A stretch of DNA of 64,000 nt from positions 4,278,001-4,342,000 of the forward strand of contig NZ_CP025781.1 in assembly GCF_004194535.1 (NCBI RefSeq), written 5' to 3'. The stretch's first letter is position 1, and each line of letters begins with the position of its first letter. Source of the DNA: Iodobacter fluviatilis. Its GTDB lineage: Bacteria; Pseudomonadota; Gammaproteobacteria; Burkholderiales; Chitinibacteraceae. Under the pieces are notes generated by a model that searched no databases, was not told the origin of the DNA, and was given only the letters and a program-made list of their open reading frames with translations. The position numbers and the translations under genes are program-made. Positions 46,792 through 55,966 of the stretch are shown piece after piece.

Positions 46792-48726
46792 TTAATCTTC
46801 AAATGAAATCTGCGTAGCAATTAATACGCCATTTGTAAGCGTGCCTTTTACCATAACTAGACGGCCATTTCCTACATTTGCCGTTTTGCCGCTTTTGATT
46901 TCGGCTTTGCTGGCATTCACTTTTTGCCCTGCCACTTTAAAATCACTGGCCGACACTAAGTCACTAATTGGGCCTTTTATCTCTAAAACATTCGCGGTGG
47001 TGGCTCGTCCTTTTACCTCTATTTTTTGAGCGCTTATTTTATCGCCGCTCTTCAGGGCAGTCACTTCAACCGCCACGCCATTCGCCACGCTGCCTAACGC
47101 CCCACCATCTATAGGCGTAGTTGCACTCCACAACACAATAACGCCATTGAGCTTGAACTGCGTTGCCGTTACGCCACTTAATACACCCGCTAACTTAATC
47201 GGTGGTGCAATTTTAGGCGCAAGCTTCACTTCCTTAACGATCAGCACATCAGCCAGCATCTCACCACGCACCAACACCTTGCTGCCATTTACAAAATCAA
47301 CCTTACTGGCAACCACATCCGAGCCTTGTGTGCCGTATTCGGTTTTATCATTGATTTGCAGCGTCAGCTTTATGCCGCTCAAAGTAAATTTACCGGTTTT
47401 AGCATCCAGATCTTTCACTTCACCCGTAATCGTTCTTACCCCTAAGCTTGCCGTTTGGCTGGCATTGCTGGGTGCACTGGCGTTAGGTGGTGTCGTTACA
47501 ACGGGTGGCGTGTCGATTTTTAGCGTTTTAGCTAAAACAGTGCCGTTGGCCACGCTACCCTGCACTTTCACTAGCACACCATTGGCTAAGTTATCTGCAG
47601 CTCCGCCATCAAAAGTGGCCGCGCTTGCATCAACCAATGCGCCTCGTACCTTAAAACTAGCTAAGGAAACAAAATCGGTGACTAAGCCGCTTAGCTCAAC
47701 CTTGGCATCCCCGCTGTCTTTAACAAACTTCACATTGGCTGCCACCAGTTTATCGGTCTGCCAAACGCCCCCTACTCGGACGGGTTTACCATTGGCTAAA
47801 TCGGTCACTACGCCGCTTTCAAATTTAGATTTACTTGCATCGACGATCACCTCGCCTAATTTAAAGCTCAGTGTTTTGCTATCTAAGCTGGCAATTAAGC
47901 CGCCAATTTGCATTTTCAGCCCATCACCGGCTTGCGGTTTTTTTACTTTTAATGCTTTAGCACTCATGACGCTGGCGGCACTAATGGCTTGGTCACTCCA
48001 AGCGGCAATTAACTGCCCGTTTTCTAACACCACGCCATCTGGGCGCAATTTTGCGTTAGTGAAGTCAATTTTTAAGCCGCTAACTGATAGAGTTTTAGCC
48101 GCATTATCAAGCTGGCTCACCACCCCTACCACGCGCACCATCACGGTACTGCTAGGGTCTTTGCGCTCAATACGCGTGGCCACAATCACCCCAGCAGCAT
48201 CTCGGCTACCATGCACTTCAACCACATCGCCCACTAGCAAATCAACCAGCACCGATGCGCCTTCAAATACGGTGGGCGCTGCGGCATCCGTAGACACACG
48301 AATAGTTTGACCTGCCAATTTAAAACCAATACCCACCTGTAATTCTGTAATTTTGCCGTAAACCTCTGGCAAAGCGGTCAACGTTTTGATTTTGTCATCA
48401 CTGCCTTGGTCAGACTCCACCTTCATGCCCAACTTGATATCATTGCTGGTGCCCGTACTGATGGCGGAAGGATCTTGCTCCACCTTAAAGCTGGCATTGC
48501 TATCGTCTAAGGTATTACCATCAACAATCACGCTACCAAAGCCCGTTACCGTACCTTGGGCGTAAGCACCGCCACTCGGAGCTGGGGTTGGCACTGCGGT
48601 GGGAATACTTGTCGGCGTAACGGCTGCGGATGTAGATGGCGTTGAACTACTACTGCCTCCTCCACAAGCGTACAAACCAAGACTAACGGCAACTGCAATA
48701 AGACAAAGCTTTAAGCGCTGATCCAC
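46792..48726 (-). CDS. DUF5666 repeat lipoprotein
   Basis: About 644 residues. The GTG at 48726 follows GAGGGGGTG and gives a compact lipoprotein signal ending in LGLYAC; the ATG at 48741 has no ribosome site. A Ser/Pro/Thr-rich linker is followed by about eight beta-rich repeats of 60-80 residues, each of the type G-x-V-x-x-F-x-V-x-G-x-x-V-D-A-S, then LANG-x-x-V-x-V-x-G, then an LxAxxVK end (examples: FKVRGALVDASAATFDGG, LANGVLVKVQGSVANG). This is the DUF5666 pattern. It should be a surface or periplasm-facing anchored protein; its role is unknown. The antisense strand has a long open frame, caused by biased composition. Confidence 0.85.
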   Translation of the reverse strand: MDQRLKLCLIAVAVSLGLYACGGGSSSSTPSTSAAVTPTSIPTAVPTPAPSGGAYAQGTVTGFGSVIVDGNTLDDSNASFKVEQDPSAISTGTSNDIKLGMKVESDQGSDDKIKTLTALPEVYGKITELQVGIGFKLAGQTIRVSTDAAAPTVFEGASVLVDLLVGDVVEVHGSRDAAGVIVATRIERKDPSSTVMVRVVGVVSQLDNAAKTLSVSGLKIDFTNAKLRPDGVVLENGQLIAAWSDQAISAASVMSAKALKVKKPQAGDGLKMQIGGLIASLDSKTLSFKLGEVIVDASKSKFESGVVTDLANGKPVRVGGVWQTDKLVAANVKFVKDSGDAKVELSGLVTDFVSLASFKVRGALVDASAATFDGGAADNLANGVLVKVQGSVANGTVLAKTLKIDTPPVVTTPPNASAPSNASQTASLGVRTITGEVKDLDAKTGKFTLSGIKLTLQINDKTEYGTQGSDVVASKVDFVNGSKVLVRGEMLADVLIVKEVKLAPKIAPPIKLAGVLSGVTATQFKLNGVIVLWSATTPIDGGALGSVANGVAVEVTALKSGDKISAQKIEVKGRATTANVLEIKGPISDLVSASDFKVAGQKVNASKAEIKSGKTANVGNGRLVMVKGTLTNGVLIATQISFED

Positions 48727-48851
48727 GGTCCACCCCCTCATAAGTTTCGCATCAGTTTGATGTGATTATAGGATTGTGGTGGGCTTCCAACGCTGACAAG
48801 AAGACTTACTCATGATTTAGCGATAAACGGGCGAGTTATGCTATTTGGAGG

Positions 48852-48877
48852 GAGGGGCACGGCAGGCCGTGCCCCTC
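48852..48877. terminator. Hairpin downstream of the left RND operon
   Basis: A perfect 12-bp stem GAGGGGCACGGC / GCCGTGCCCCTC with a 2-nt centre. It lies past the stop of the outer membrane factor on the minus strand; it lacks a T run. Confidence 0.5.
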
Positions 48878-48923
48878 TATACATCACTTAATCATTATCG
48901 TTTGTAAGGTGTGGCTTCTTTAG

Positions 48924-50273
48924 CTATCGCCCTCCCAAAGCCTTAAACGCTTGAGCCGATACCGCAAGGCGGGCGCGGCGGGTTTCGATCAGGGCTTGGC
49001 TGGCAGTGTAAAACTCACGCTGCGCATCCAGCACATCTAAATAGCTGGATAAACCAGAGGCATAACGCGCTTCGGCAAGTTTTAAACGCTGACCTTGACG
49101 ATCTGCCAGCTTTTGCTGGGCGGCAAGCTGCTCTACCAACCATCCTTGATCAGACAGCACATCAGCCACGTCTTTAAATGCCATTTGAATGGTTTTTTCG
49201 TATTCCGCCACGGCTATTACCTTACGTGCCGCAGCAACATCTGCCCCTGCACTTAAGCGTCCGCCATCAAAAATCGGCAGGCTGATTTGTGGTAGAAAGC
49301 TCCAAGCGCGGTTGCCACCAGCGAACAAATCGCTCAATTCATCGCTCATCACCCCCGCACTACCCATTAGGGTGACTTTAGGAAAGAATGCAGCACGGGC
49401 AGCACCGATATTGGCATTGGCCGCGACCAACTTTTGCTCTGCGGCCCGCACATCAGGGCGATCAAGCAGCACCGCCGAGCTTAAGCCGCTAGGCAATGCA
49501 AACACCTCAGCATTTAAGTTTACAGCGGGCAAGATCACCGTTTCACCCACTAGCAAGGTGAGTGCATTTTGCGCGTTAACGGCTTGACGGCTTAAGGCCG
49601 CTTTATCGCTTAAGGCGCTGTCTTGTGCAGCTTCTGCTTGCAAGAGATCTAAACGATTAGCCACGCCAACATCCACACGGCGTTTCACCACGCGGGCACT
49701 TTCCTGACGCGCGGCAGCCGTTTGCTCGGCTAAGCGGCTGCGCGCATTTAAGGCTTGCGCAAGGTAATAACTATTTGCCACATCAGCAATCAGCGCGCTG
49801 CGTACGGATTGCTGTGCTTCTTCGCTGGCTAAGTAATTGGCTTTGGCGGCCTCGCTTAAACGCCGCACCCGCCCCCAAAAATCCACCTCATAAGAGAGTA
49901 AAGCCAAATTAGCTTCATAACGGCGGCTGATATCTAAATCTGGATTGCTACGGCTGGTGTTGCCTGAGCCATTAGCACTCACTGATGGCAGCAAATCCGC
50001 CTTCTGAATGCCGTACAGCGCGCGTGCTTCTTCAATTCTGGCCGTGGCAATTTTTAGATCACGGTTATTGGCTAACGCTTTATCTATCACCGGCTTTAAC
50101 GCAGGGTCTAGAAAATAGCTATTCCACTCTGGCGTGTTGAGATCTTGCGGCTGGCTACCTACGGCACTGGCCACAGGCGCCGCAGGGCGGACGTAATCCG
50201 GCCCCATGGCGCATGCGCCCAATGCCAAGCTCATCGCAAGCAGCATTGTCTTAGACATGAATTGTTTTTTCAT
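48924..50273 (-). CDS. RND efflux outer membrane factor (NodT family)
   Basis: 449 residues, TolC-like lipoprotein. A signal with lipobox LGACA is followed by PDYVRPAAP, the two OEP repeats with long helices (IATARIEEARALYGIQKADLLP and ANIGAARAAFFPKVTLMG) and ASGLSSYLDVLDAQREFY in the last helix. It forms the trimeric exit duct for the RND pump encoded just before it. AGGTAA precedes the ATG; 74 bp from the pump gene. Confidence 0.93.
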   Translation of the reverse strand: MKKQFMSKTMLLAMSLALGACAMGPDYVRPAAPVASAVGSQPQDLNTPEWNSYFLDPALKPVIDKALANNRDLKIATARIEEARALYGIQKADLLPSVSANGSGNTSRSNPDLDISRRYEANLALLSYEVDFWGRVRRLSEAAKANYLASEEAQQSVRSALIADVANSYYLAQALNARSRLAEQTAAARQESARVVKRRVDVGVANRLDLLQAEAAQDSALSDKAALSRQAVNAQNALTLLVGETVILPAVNLNAEVFALPSGLSSAVLLDRPDVRAAEQKLVAANANIGAARAAFFPKVTLMGSAGVMSDELSDLFAGGNRAWSFLPQISLPIFDGGRLSAGADVAAARKVIAVAEYEKTIQMAFKDVADVLSDQGWLVEQLAAQQKLADRQGQRLKLAEARYASGLSSYLDVLDAQREFYTASQALIETRRARLAVSAQAFKALGGR

Positions 50274-50347
50274 ACATTTATTACCTATGGGTTCGCTTCA
50301 TCGTTCGAAGGGCGAATCAAGCACCCTTCGAATACTGACAAATCTAA

Positions 50348-53300
50348 TTAACGATGGTCATCCGCGATTTCATCCGTGCGTACCACGATTTTTTCTGGGA
50401 AGAAGCGACGCACTACCACAAAGAACACCGGCACTAAGAACACGGCAAACACCGTAGCGGTAATCATCCCCCCCATCACCCCAGTACCAATAGCACGGCG
50501 GCTGGCGGCCCCTGCGCCGGTACTTAGCGCCAGCGGCAATACACCGGCAATAAAGGCGAACGAGGTCATCAGAATAGGGCGAAAGCGTAAGCGGCAGGCT
50601 TCCAGCGTGGCATCAACGGCACTCATACCTTGGCGTTGCAAATCACGGGCGAATTCAATAATCAGAATCGCGTTCTTTGCCGACAAACCAATAATGGCGA
50701 TCAGCCCCACCTTAAAGTACACATCGTCCGGCAAGCCGCGCAAGGTCATGGCGGCCACCGCACCAAAGATACCCAGCGGCACCACCCACAACACTGCAAA
50801 CGGAATCGACCAGCTTTCATACAGCGCTGCAAGGCATAAGAAAACGATCAGAATCGACAAGCCAAACAAGAATGGCGCTTGCGAGCCAGACAGGCGCTCT
50901 TCAAACGAAGTACCCGACCATTCAAAGCCCACACCTGCGGGCAATTGCTTGGCCATCGCCTCCATGGCATCCATCGCCTCACCCGAGCTTTTGCCCGGAG
51001 CTGGGCCGCCAGAAATCTTAAACGCAGGCAAGCCGTTGTAGCGATCAAGCGCAGAAGCGCCAGCCTGCCATTTAGCCACGGCAATTTCTGATAGCGGCAC
51101 TAAATTACCCGCACGCGTTTTGAGCTGTAGCTTGAGTAAATCATCAGGCGAAAGGCGGCTTTCTGGCGAAGCCTGCATCAGCACACGCAAAATACGGCCT
51201 TCCCGCACAAAGTCATTCACATAGGCCGAGCCAAGTGAGATGGACAACGTGTTGTTTAGCTCAGTCATATCAATACCCAGCTGGCTGGCTTTTACTTTAT
51301 TTACATCGAGTAAAAGCTGCTGACCCGGTTCTTGACCATCTGGGCGAACCCCAGCCAAGGCTTTATTTTGTGCAGCCATGCCAAGCAACATATTGCGTGC
51401 TTCATAGAGGCGATCACGGCCTAAACCGGCACGATCTTGCAGGCGAAAATCGAACCCTCCCACCGAGGCCAATTCAGGAATCGGCGGCACATTGGTTGCA
51501 AATGCGAACGCTTGCTTAATGCGGAACAACATCATATTGGCGCGTTGCACCACCGCCGCAACCTGATCATCCGGCTTAGGACGATCTTTCCAGTCTTTTA
51601 AGGTAACAAACGCCAGTGCCGCATTTTGGCCTCGGCCAAAGAAGCTAAAACCGACAATTGCAATCACGCGATCTACTTCTGGCTGCTTCACAAAGTGTGC
51701 TTCAACCTGCTCAACGATTTCCAGCGTACGCTCACGCGTCGCGCCTGCAGGCAATTGCACCACGCTAATAAAGTAACCTTGGTCTTCATCAGGCAAGAAA
51801 GACGTAGGCAAGCGCGACATCAACCAGCCGGTAGAGGCCAAAATCAAAGCAAAAAACAGCAAGGACAAACCAGTCTTACGAATGCATGTGGCCACCCAGC
51901 CCTGATAGCGTAAAGTTAATGCAGCAAACTTACGGTTAAACCAACCCAAAAAGCCCTTAGTGCCATGATGCTCGCCTTTTTTCAAAGGTTTAAGGAAGGT
52001 GGCGCACAGCGCAGGCGTTAAGGTTAAAGCCATCAGCGCCGAGAAGAACATCGTCAGCACCAAGGTGACTGAGAACTGGCGGTAAATCGCCCCTACCGCA
52101 CCAGAAAAAAACGCCATCGGCACAAACACGGCGGTCAGCACCAGGGTAATAGCGATAATCGGGCCAATAATCTGCCCCATCGCTTTTTGCGTGGCTTCGC
52201 GCGGCGCAAGGCCCTCTTCAGACATAATCCGTTCGACGTTTTCGATCACCACAATGGCATCGTCAACCAAGATACCAATCGCCAGCACCATAGCAAACAT
52301 AGTCAGCACATTGATGGAGTAACCAAATAGCTGTAAGCCAACCAAAGCACCCAACAGCGCAATCGGCACCACAATGGTTGGAATCAGCGTGGCGCGGATA
52401 TTACCCAAGAACAGGTACATCACAATAAACACCAAGCCAATCGCCTCAACTAACGTGGTCAATACTTCCTTGATCGATACATCGACAAACTTAGAAGTAT
52501 CGTAAGGCACTTCAACGGCAATGCCCTTAGGGAAGAACTTAGACAACTCGTCTAGCTTGGCTTTTACTGCCTTGGCTGTTTCGAGCGCATTGCCATCAGG
52601 GGAGAGCTTAATCCCGATCGCCGCAATGCTCTTACCATTTAAACGCGCCAACACGCTGTAATCGGATGCGCCCAGCTCAACCTTGGCCACATCTTTTAAA
52701 CGTAACTGCGAGCCGTTTTTGCCATCGCGCAGCACGATATTGCCAAACTGCTCAACCGTTAAGTAGCGGCCTTGCGTCACCACTGTTGCAGTAAATTGCT
52801 GGCCCGCAGGCGCTGGCAACTGGCCGATTTCCCCCGTCGCCAGTTGCACGTTTTGCGCGCGCACGGCAGCCAACGCTTCAGCCGCAGACAGTTTAAAACC
52901 AGCCAACTTAGCCGGATCCAGCCAGATACGCATGGCGTATTCAGAGCCGAACAACATCGCCTCGCCCACACCCGGCACACGGCGAATGGAATCGATTACG
53001 CTGGAATTAACATAACTACCCAGCGCCACATTGTCGTAGCTACCATCTGGCGACAAGAGCGTCACAAACATCAGATAGTTGCTACGTGATTTAACCACCT
53101 GCACGCCTTGTTGGCGTACTTCGCTAGGCAAACGTGCTTCAACCCGTTTTACCCGGTTTTGCGCTTCGACCGAGGCGATATCTAAATCTGTACCCGGCTT
53201 AAACGTCAGCGTAATCGCCATATTGCCGGCGCTATCACTGTTGGAGCTCATGTACTGCATGTTCTCCAAACCGTTCATTTCCTGCTCAATCAGCGCAGTA

Positions 53301-53485
53301 ACCGTTTCCTCCATCACCTGCGCACTTGCGCCGGGATAAGTGGCGTTAATCGTTAAAGCGGGCGGAGCCACTTCGGGATATTGAGAGATAGGCAAGCTTT
53401 TAAAAGCCAGCAAACCTGCCAAAACAATAATAATGGCGATCACCCAAGCAAAGACGGGGCGATCGATAAAAAATCGAGCAAACAT
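50348..53485 (-). CDS. RND multidrug efflux pump, AcrB/MexB type
   Basis: 1045 residues, the length of AcrB-type HAE1 pumps. It starts with FFIDRPVFAWVIAIIIVLAG, has TM4 with the proton-relay pair in ILVDDAIVVIENVERI, the TM10 Lys in LSAKNAILIIEFA and the repeated periplasmic porter domains. It exports hydrophobic or amphiphilic compounds with proton antiport, together with the adaptor (54721-53532) and the outer membrane factor. AGGAG precedes the ATG; 46 bp after the adaptor. The pump itself is intact. Confidence 0.96.
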   Translation of the reverse strand: MFARFFIDRPVFAWVIAIIIVLAGLLAFKSLPISQYPEVAPPALTINATYPGASAQVMEETVTALIEQEMNGLENMQYMSSNSDSAGNMAITLTFKPGTDLDIASVEAQNRVKRVEARLPSEVRQQGVQVVKSRSNYLMFVTLLSPDGSYDNVALGSYVNSSVIDSIRRVPGVGEAMLFGSEYAMRIWLDPAKLAGFKLSAAEALAAVRAQNVQLATGEIGQLPAPAGQQFTATVVTQGRYLTVEQFGNIVLRDGKNGSQLRLKDVAKVELGASDYSVLARLNGKSIAAIGIKLSPDGNALETAKAVKAKLDELSKFFPKGIAVEVPYDTSKFVDVSIKEVLTTLVEAIGLVFIVMYLFLGNIRATLIPTIVVPIALLGALVGLQLFGYSINVLTMFAMVLAIGILVDDAIVVIENVERIMSEEGLAPREATQKAMGQIIGPIIAITLVLTAVFVPMAFFSGAVGAIYRQFSVTLVLTMFFSALMALTLTPALCATFLKPLKKGEHHGTKGFLGWFNRKFAALTLRYQGWVATCIRKTGLSLLFFALILASTGWLMSRLPTSFLPDEDQGYFISVVQLPAGATRERTLEIVEQVEAHFVKQPEVDRVIAIVGFSFFGRGQNAALAFVTLKDWKDRPKPDDQVAAVVQRANMMLFRIKQAFAFATNVPPIPELASVGGFDFRLQDRAGLGRDRLYEARNMLLGMAAQNKALAGVRPDGQEPGQQLLLDVNKVKASQLGIDMTELNNTLSISLGSAYVNDFVREGRILRVLMQASPESRLSPDDLLKLQLKTRAGNLVPLSEIAVAKWQAGASALDRYNGLPAFKISGGPAPGKSSGEAMDAMEAMAKQLPAGVGFEWSGTSFEERLSGSQAPFLFGLSILIVFLCLAALYESWSIPFAVLWVVPLGIFGAVAAMTLRGLPDDVYFKVGLIAIIGLSAKNAILIIEFARDLQRQGMSAVDATLEACRLRFRPILMTSFAFIAGVLPLALSTGAGAASRRAIGTGVMGGMITATVFAVFLVPVFFVVVRRFFPEKIVVRTDEIADDHR

Positions 53486-53531
53486 AAACTCTCCTAATGC
53501 GCTAGTGATGCCTGTGCATCATCAGCAACAT

Positions 53532-54721
53532 CTATTTTTTTGCAGGGGCAGAAGTAGCAGGTGCAGATGCTGGTGCAGATTTAGCCGCAGCCGCATCCAC
53601 CGGACTCACTACCGCGCCAGGGCGTACTTTTTGGATGCCATCGATCATCACACGTTCGCCGCCTTTTAAGCCGCTCAAGATGATCCAATCTTTGCCTGAG
53701 AATCCGCCGGTTTTCACTGGTGCAGGGGCGACTTTATTGTCGCTGCCCACTACGTAAACAAACTGGCCTTGTGGCGATGAAACAATCGCTTGTTGTGGCA
53801 CACGCACCGTGGCATCCATCGCCCCTGCGCAACCCTTACCGTGGCAAACATGCCAGGCAGCAAGAGATGATCTGGGTTAGGGAATTCAGCGCGTAAAGTC
53901 ACCGTACCCGTGGTTGGATCTATGGTTTGCTCAGCAAACAGCAACTTGCCCGCGTGCGCATAGGCCGTGCCATCTTCAAGTAAGAGATCAACGGGTAAAG
54001 TGGCTTGCTTTAACTTACCCGCTTTTGTCATTTGCTTTAAACGCAGCAAATCTGCACCAGACTGATTGAAATCCACATACACCGAATCGATTTGCTCAAT
54101 CGTTGCCAATGGCGTTGCCGTCCCCTTATTCAGCAGCGCACCTTCTGAAACCAGAGCGCGGCTAATACGGCCACTGATAGGCGCTTGTACGCTGGCGTAT
54201 TCTAGATCCACACTGCTGCGGCGCACTTCTGCCTCAGCTGCGGCCATTTCGGCTTCAGCTTGCTTGAGCTGTGCTTCGGCTTGATCAAATTCTTGACGGC
54301 TTACACCCTGCTCATCCACCAACTGGCGATAGCGATCAGCCGTTTGCTTGGCAATCGAAACGCTGGCCTTTGCTTTAGCCAGTGCAGCTTTAGCCGTGGC
54401 GGCATTGGCTTCTAGCACCCGCGAATCAATCTTAAATAAAGATTGGCCCGCTTTCACTTCACCGCCCTCATTAAACAGGCGTTTTTCTAAAATACCATCC
54501 ACGCGAGCGCGCACTTCGGCAGTACGTACTGCCGTGATACGGCCGCTTAAATCACGCGTTAATGCCGCACTACCCGCCTGAGCCATTACCACGGTGACTT
54601 CAGGTGGCGGCATTCCACCAGCGCCACCCGCAGCGCTTTCTGGCCCACTTTTACCGCAAGCCGCTAATAGGCTTGCTGCGCCCAAAACTAAAATCACACT
54701 TTTTTTGAGTGAAGGAAGCAT
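53532..54721 (-). pseudogene. RND periplasmic adaptor (MFP), frameshifted
   Basis: A membrane fusion protein with lipobox LLAACG, lipoyl/barrel-sandwich domain (DGILEKRLFNEGGEVKAGQ), alpha-hairpin (about 100-165), beta-barrel and membrane-proximal domain. The first frame leaves the family after GMFATVRVAQG, near 53820. The rest (MDATVRVPQQAIVSSPQGQ to the Ala/Pro/Lys tail) continues in another frame that opens at 53819. One extra G in the GGGG at 53822-53825 would rejoin them as RVAQGAMDATVRVPQ. Without it the tail of about 95 residues is lost and pump assembly would fail. Confidence 0.88.
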
Positions 54722-54855
54722 TGCTAATCCTTAATCCGCTTAATTAAAATATTTGCGCCAATAAATTGACGACCCACATGGCGATCTGCCAAAGCGTGTA
54801 TGAACGCTTGGCTGACTTTTAAAACTAACAATCTGATACTTAGCTTGCGGCATTA

Positions 54856-54869
54856 ATACAAACGTTTAG
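54856..54869. promoter_or_regulatory. AAACGTTT palindrome before the left RND operon
   Basis: ACAAACGTTTAG at about 54858-54869 has an 8-bp palindromic core AAACGTTT (54860-54867). The same core, extended to 14 bp, precedes the right RND operon at 55763-55776. A shared regulator site is possible; chance cannot be excluded for so short a motif. Confidence 0.3.
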
Positions 54870-54966
54870 CGGCACAAAACAACAGCAGCAAAACAAATAT
54901 AGGAGCGCGGCTTGCTGCGCCCTTAATGCATTGTGATGCTCACAAACCTTCACAATACCGCCACGA

Positions 54967-55566
54967 TCATGGGCGATAGGCACGCAAAAAACGGTCTACA
55001 AGACGCTCAACCTTGGCCTCTTCACCAGCGGGATCAGGTGGCTCGCCGCCAAAAAACATTTTCAAACGATCGTAACCACTGAGGGTATCTAATAGGTAAG
55101 CCGCAGCTTCAAAGGCATCGGCTTGAATTAAGCCGCCTTCTTGCATCGCCATTTCCAAAGTCAGCGCTAATTGCTTGGCGGTGCGCTCAATACAAAGCTC
55201 AAAGTGCCGACGTGCCAAATCAGGAAAACGTGGTGCTTCAGAGGTCAGTACACGGTGCGCACTAATGCCTTCAGGATCCAGACTCCGCGCTCTAAATGAC
55301 AAAGAAAAGCGCATTAAGCGCTCCCGCACTGTGCCCTCATCCACCGCCAGAGGAGCCAACATTTCAGCGATACACAGCTCGATCGTCAGCTCAAACAAAG
55401 CTTGCTTACTACCAAAGCGATTATAAATCGTCTGCCTTGCTACGCCAGCGCGTTGAGCTACCTTATCTATACTGGCTCGATAACCCATTTCGCAAAAAAC
55501 AAGTTTTGCGGCTTCTAGGACAGGATCGACACCTGCATTCAGCGGCTCAATCTTACTTGTAACCAT
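54967..55566 (-). CDS. TetR family regulator of RND efflux
   Basis: 199 residues. Residues about 15-60 hold the TetR HTH: FCEMGYRASIDKVAQRAGVA then RQTIYNRFGSKQALFE. The C-terminal ligand domain is AcrR-like in size. I chose the ATG at 55566 since GAGGG gives good spacing; the ATG at 55572 is too close. It lies between two divergent RND operons and is transcribed towards the left one, 245 bp before its adaptor. A palindrome just upstream suggests self-regulation. It probably represses one or both pumps until a substrate binds. Confidence 0.9.
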   Translation of the reverse strand: MVTSKIEPLNAGVDPVLEAAKLVFCEMGYRASIDKVAQRAGVARQTIYNRFGSKQALFELTIELCIAEMLAPLAVDEGTVRERLMRFSLSFRARSLDPEGISAHRVLTSEAPRFPDLARRHFELCIERTAKQLALTLEMAMQEGGLIQADAFEAAAYLLDTLSGYDRLKMFFGGEPPDPAGEEAKVERLVDRFLRAYRP

Positions 55567-55581
55567 TATCATCCCTCAACT

Positions 55582-55597
55582 TGGACTGGACAGTCTA
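55582..55597. promoter_or_regulatory. Candidate TetR operator
   Basis: TGGACTGGACAGTCTA: the halves GACTG and CAGTC are exactly inverted around a 2-bp centre, with T/A outside. It lies 16-31 bp upstream of the tetR start, where an autoregulatory site is expected. No second full copy was seen in the intergenic regions. Confidence 0.55.
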
Positions 55598-55762
55598 ATC
55601 TATAAAAAAGCCAAAGTGAACATATTTGCGTAAAAAAACGCGCCTTAGTTTTACTACTGAGCAATACCAAGGCCTGCAGAAAAAATAAGTGCGTATTCCG
55701 CTTTATTTTGCTCATAAAAAACACATTTCATTAAGCAATCGGCATAAATCACAACAATTATC

Positions 55763-55776
55763 TTTAAACGTTTAAA
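55763..55776. promoter_or_regulatory. TTTAAACGTTTAAA palindrome before the right RND operon
   Basis: A perfect 14-bp palindrome about 190 bp upstream of the adaptor ATG at 55967; its core recurs before the left operon. The rest of 55598-55966 is AT-rich and gene-free. Confidence 0.4.
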
Positions 55777-55966
55777 CTAACAAGATAATAGTGTGATTTT
55801 TTCAAATGAATATGCACTAGCTCTCCCAATTAAACCCTTATACCCTGACAGGCCACACTTTTAAGTAATGCAAACAGCATTAACCTGAGAGCTGTTTGCT
55901 ATGTTTTTTTTGCAGCATCATATATAAACATTCAAGACTTCAACCCCTATAGCTGGAGATCACCTA

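Noticed and set aside
47147-48310. A 387-codon open frame on the plus strand, antisense to the DUF5666 lipoprotein
   Set aside because: Its Thr/Ser/Leu-rich translation mirrors the repeats of the minus-strand gene. It has no ribosome site and no recognisable domain.
50376-51041. A 221-codon plus-strand frame within the left RND pump gene
   Set aside because: It lies wholly antisense to a strongly supported AcrB-type gene and its composition is that of a shadow frame.
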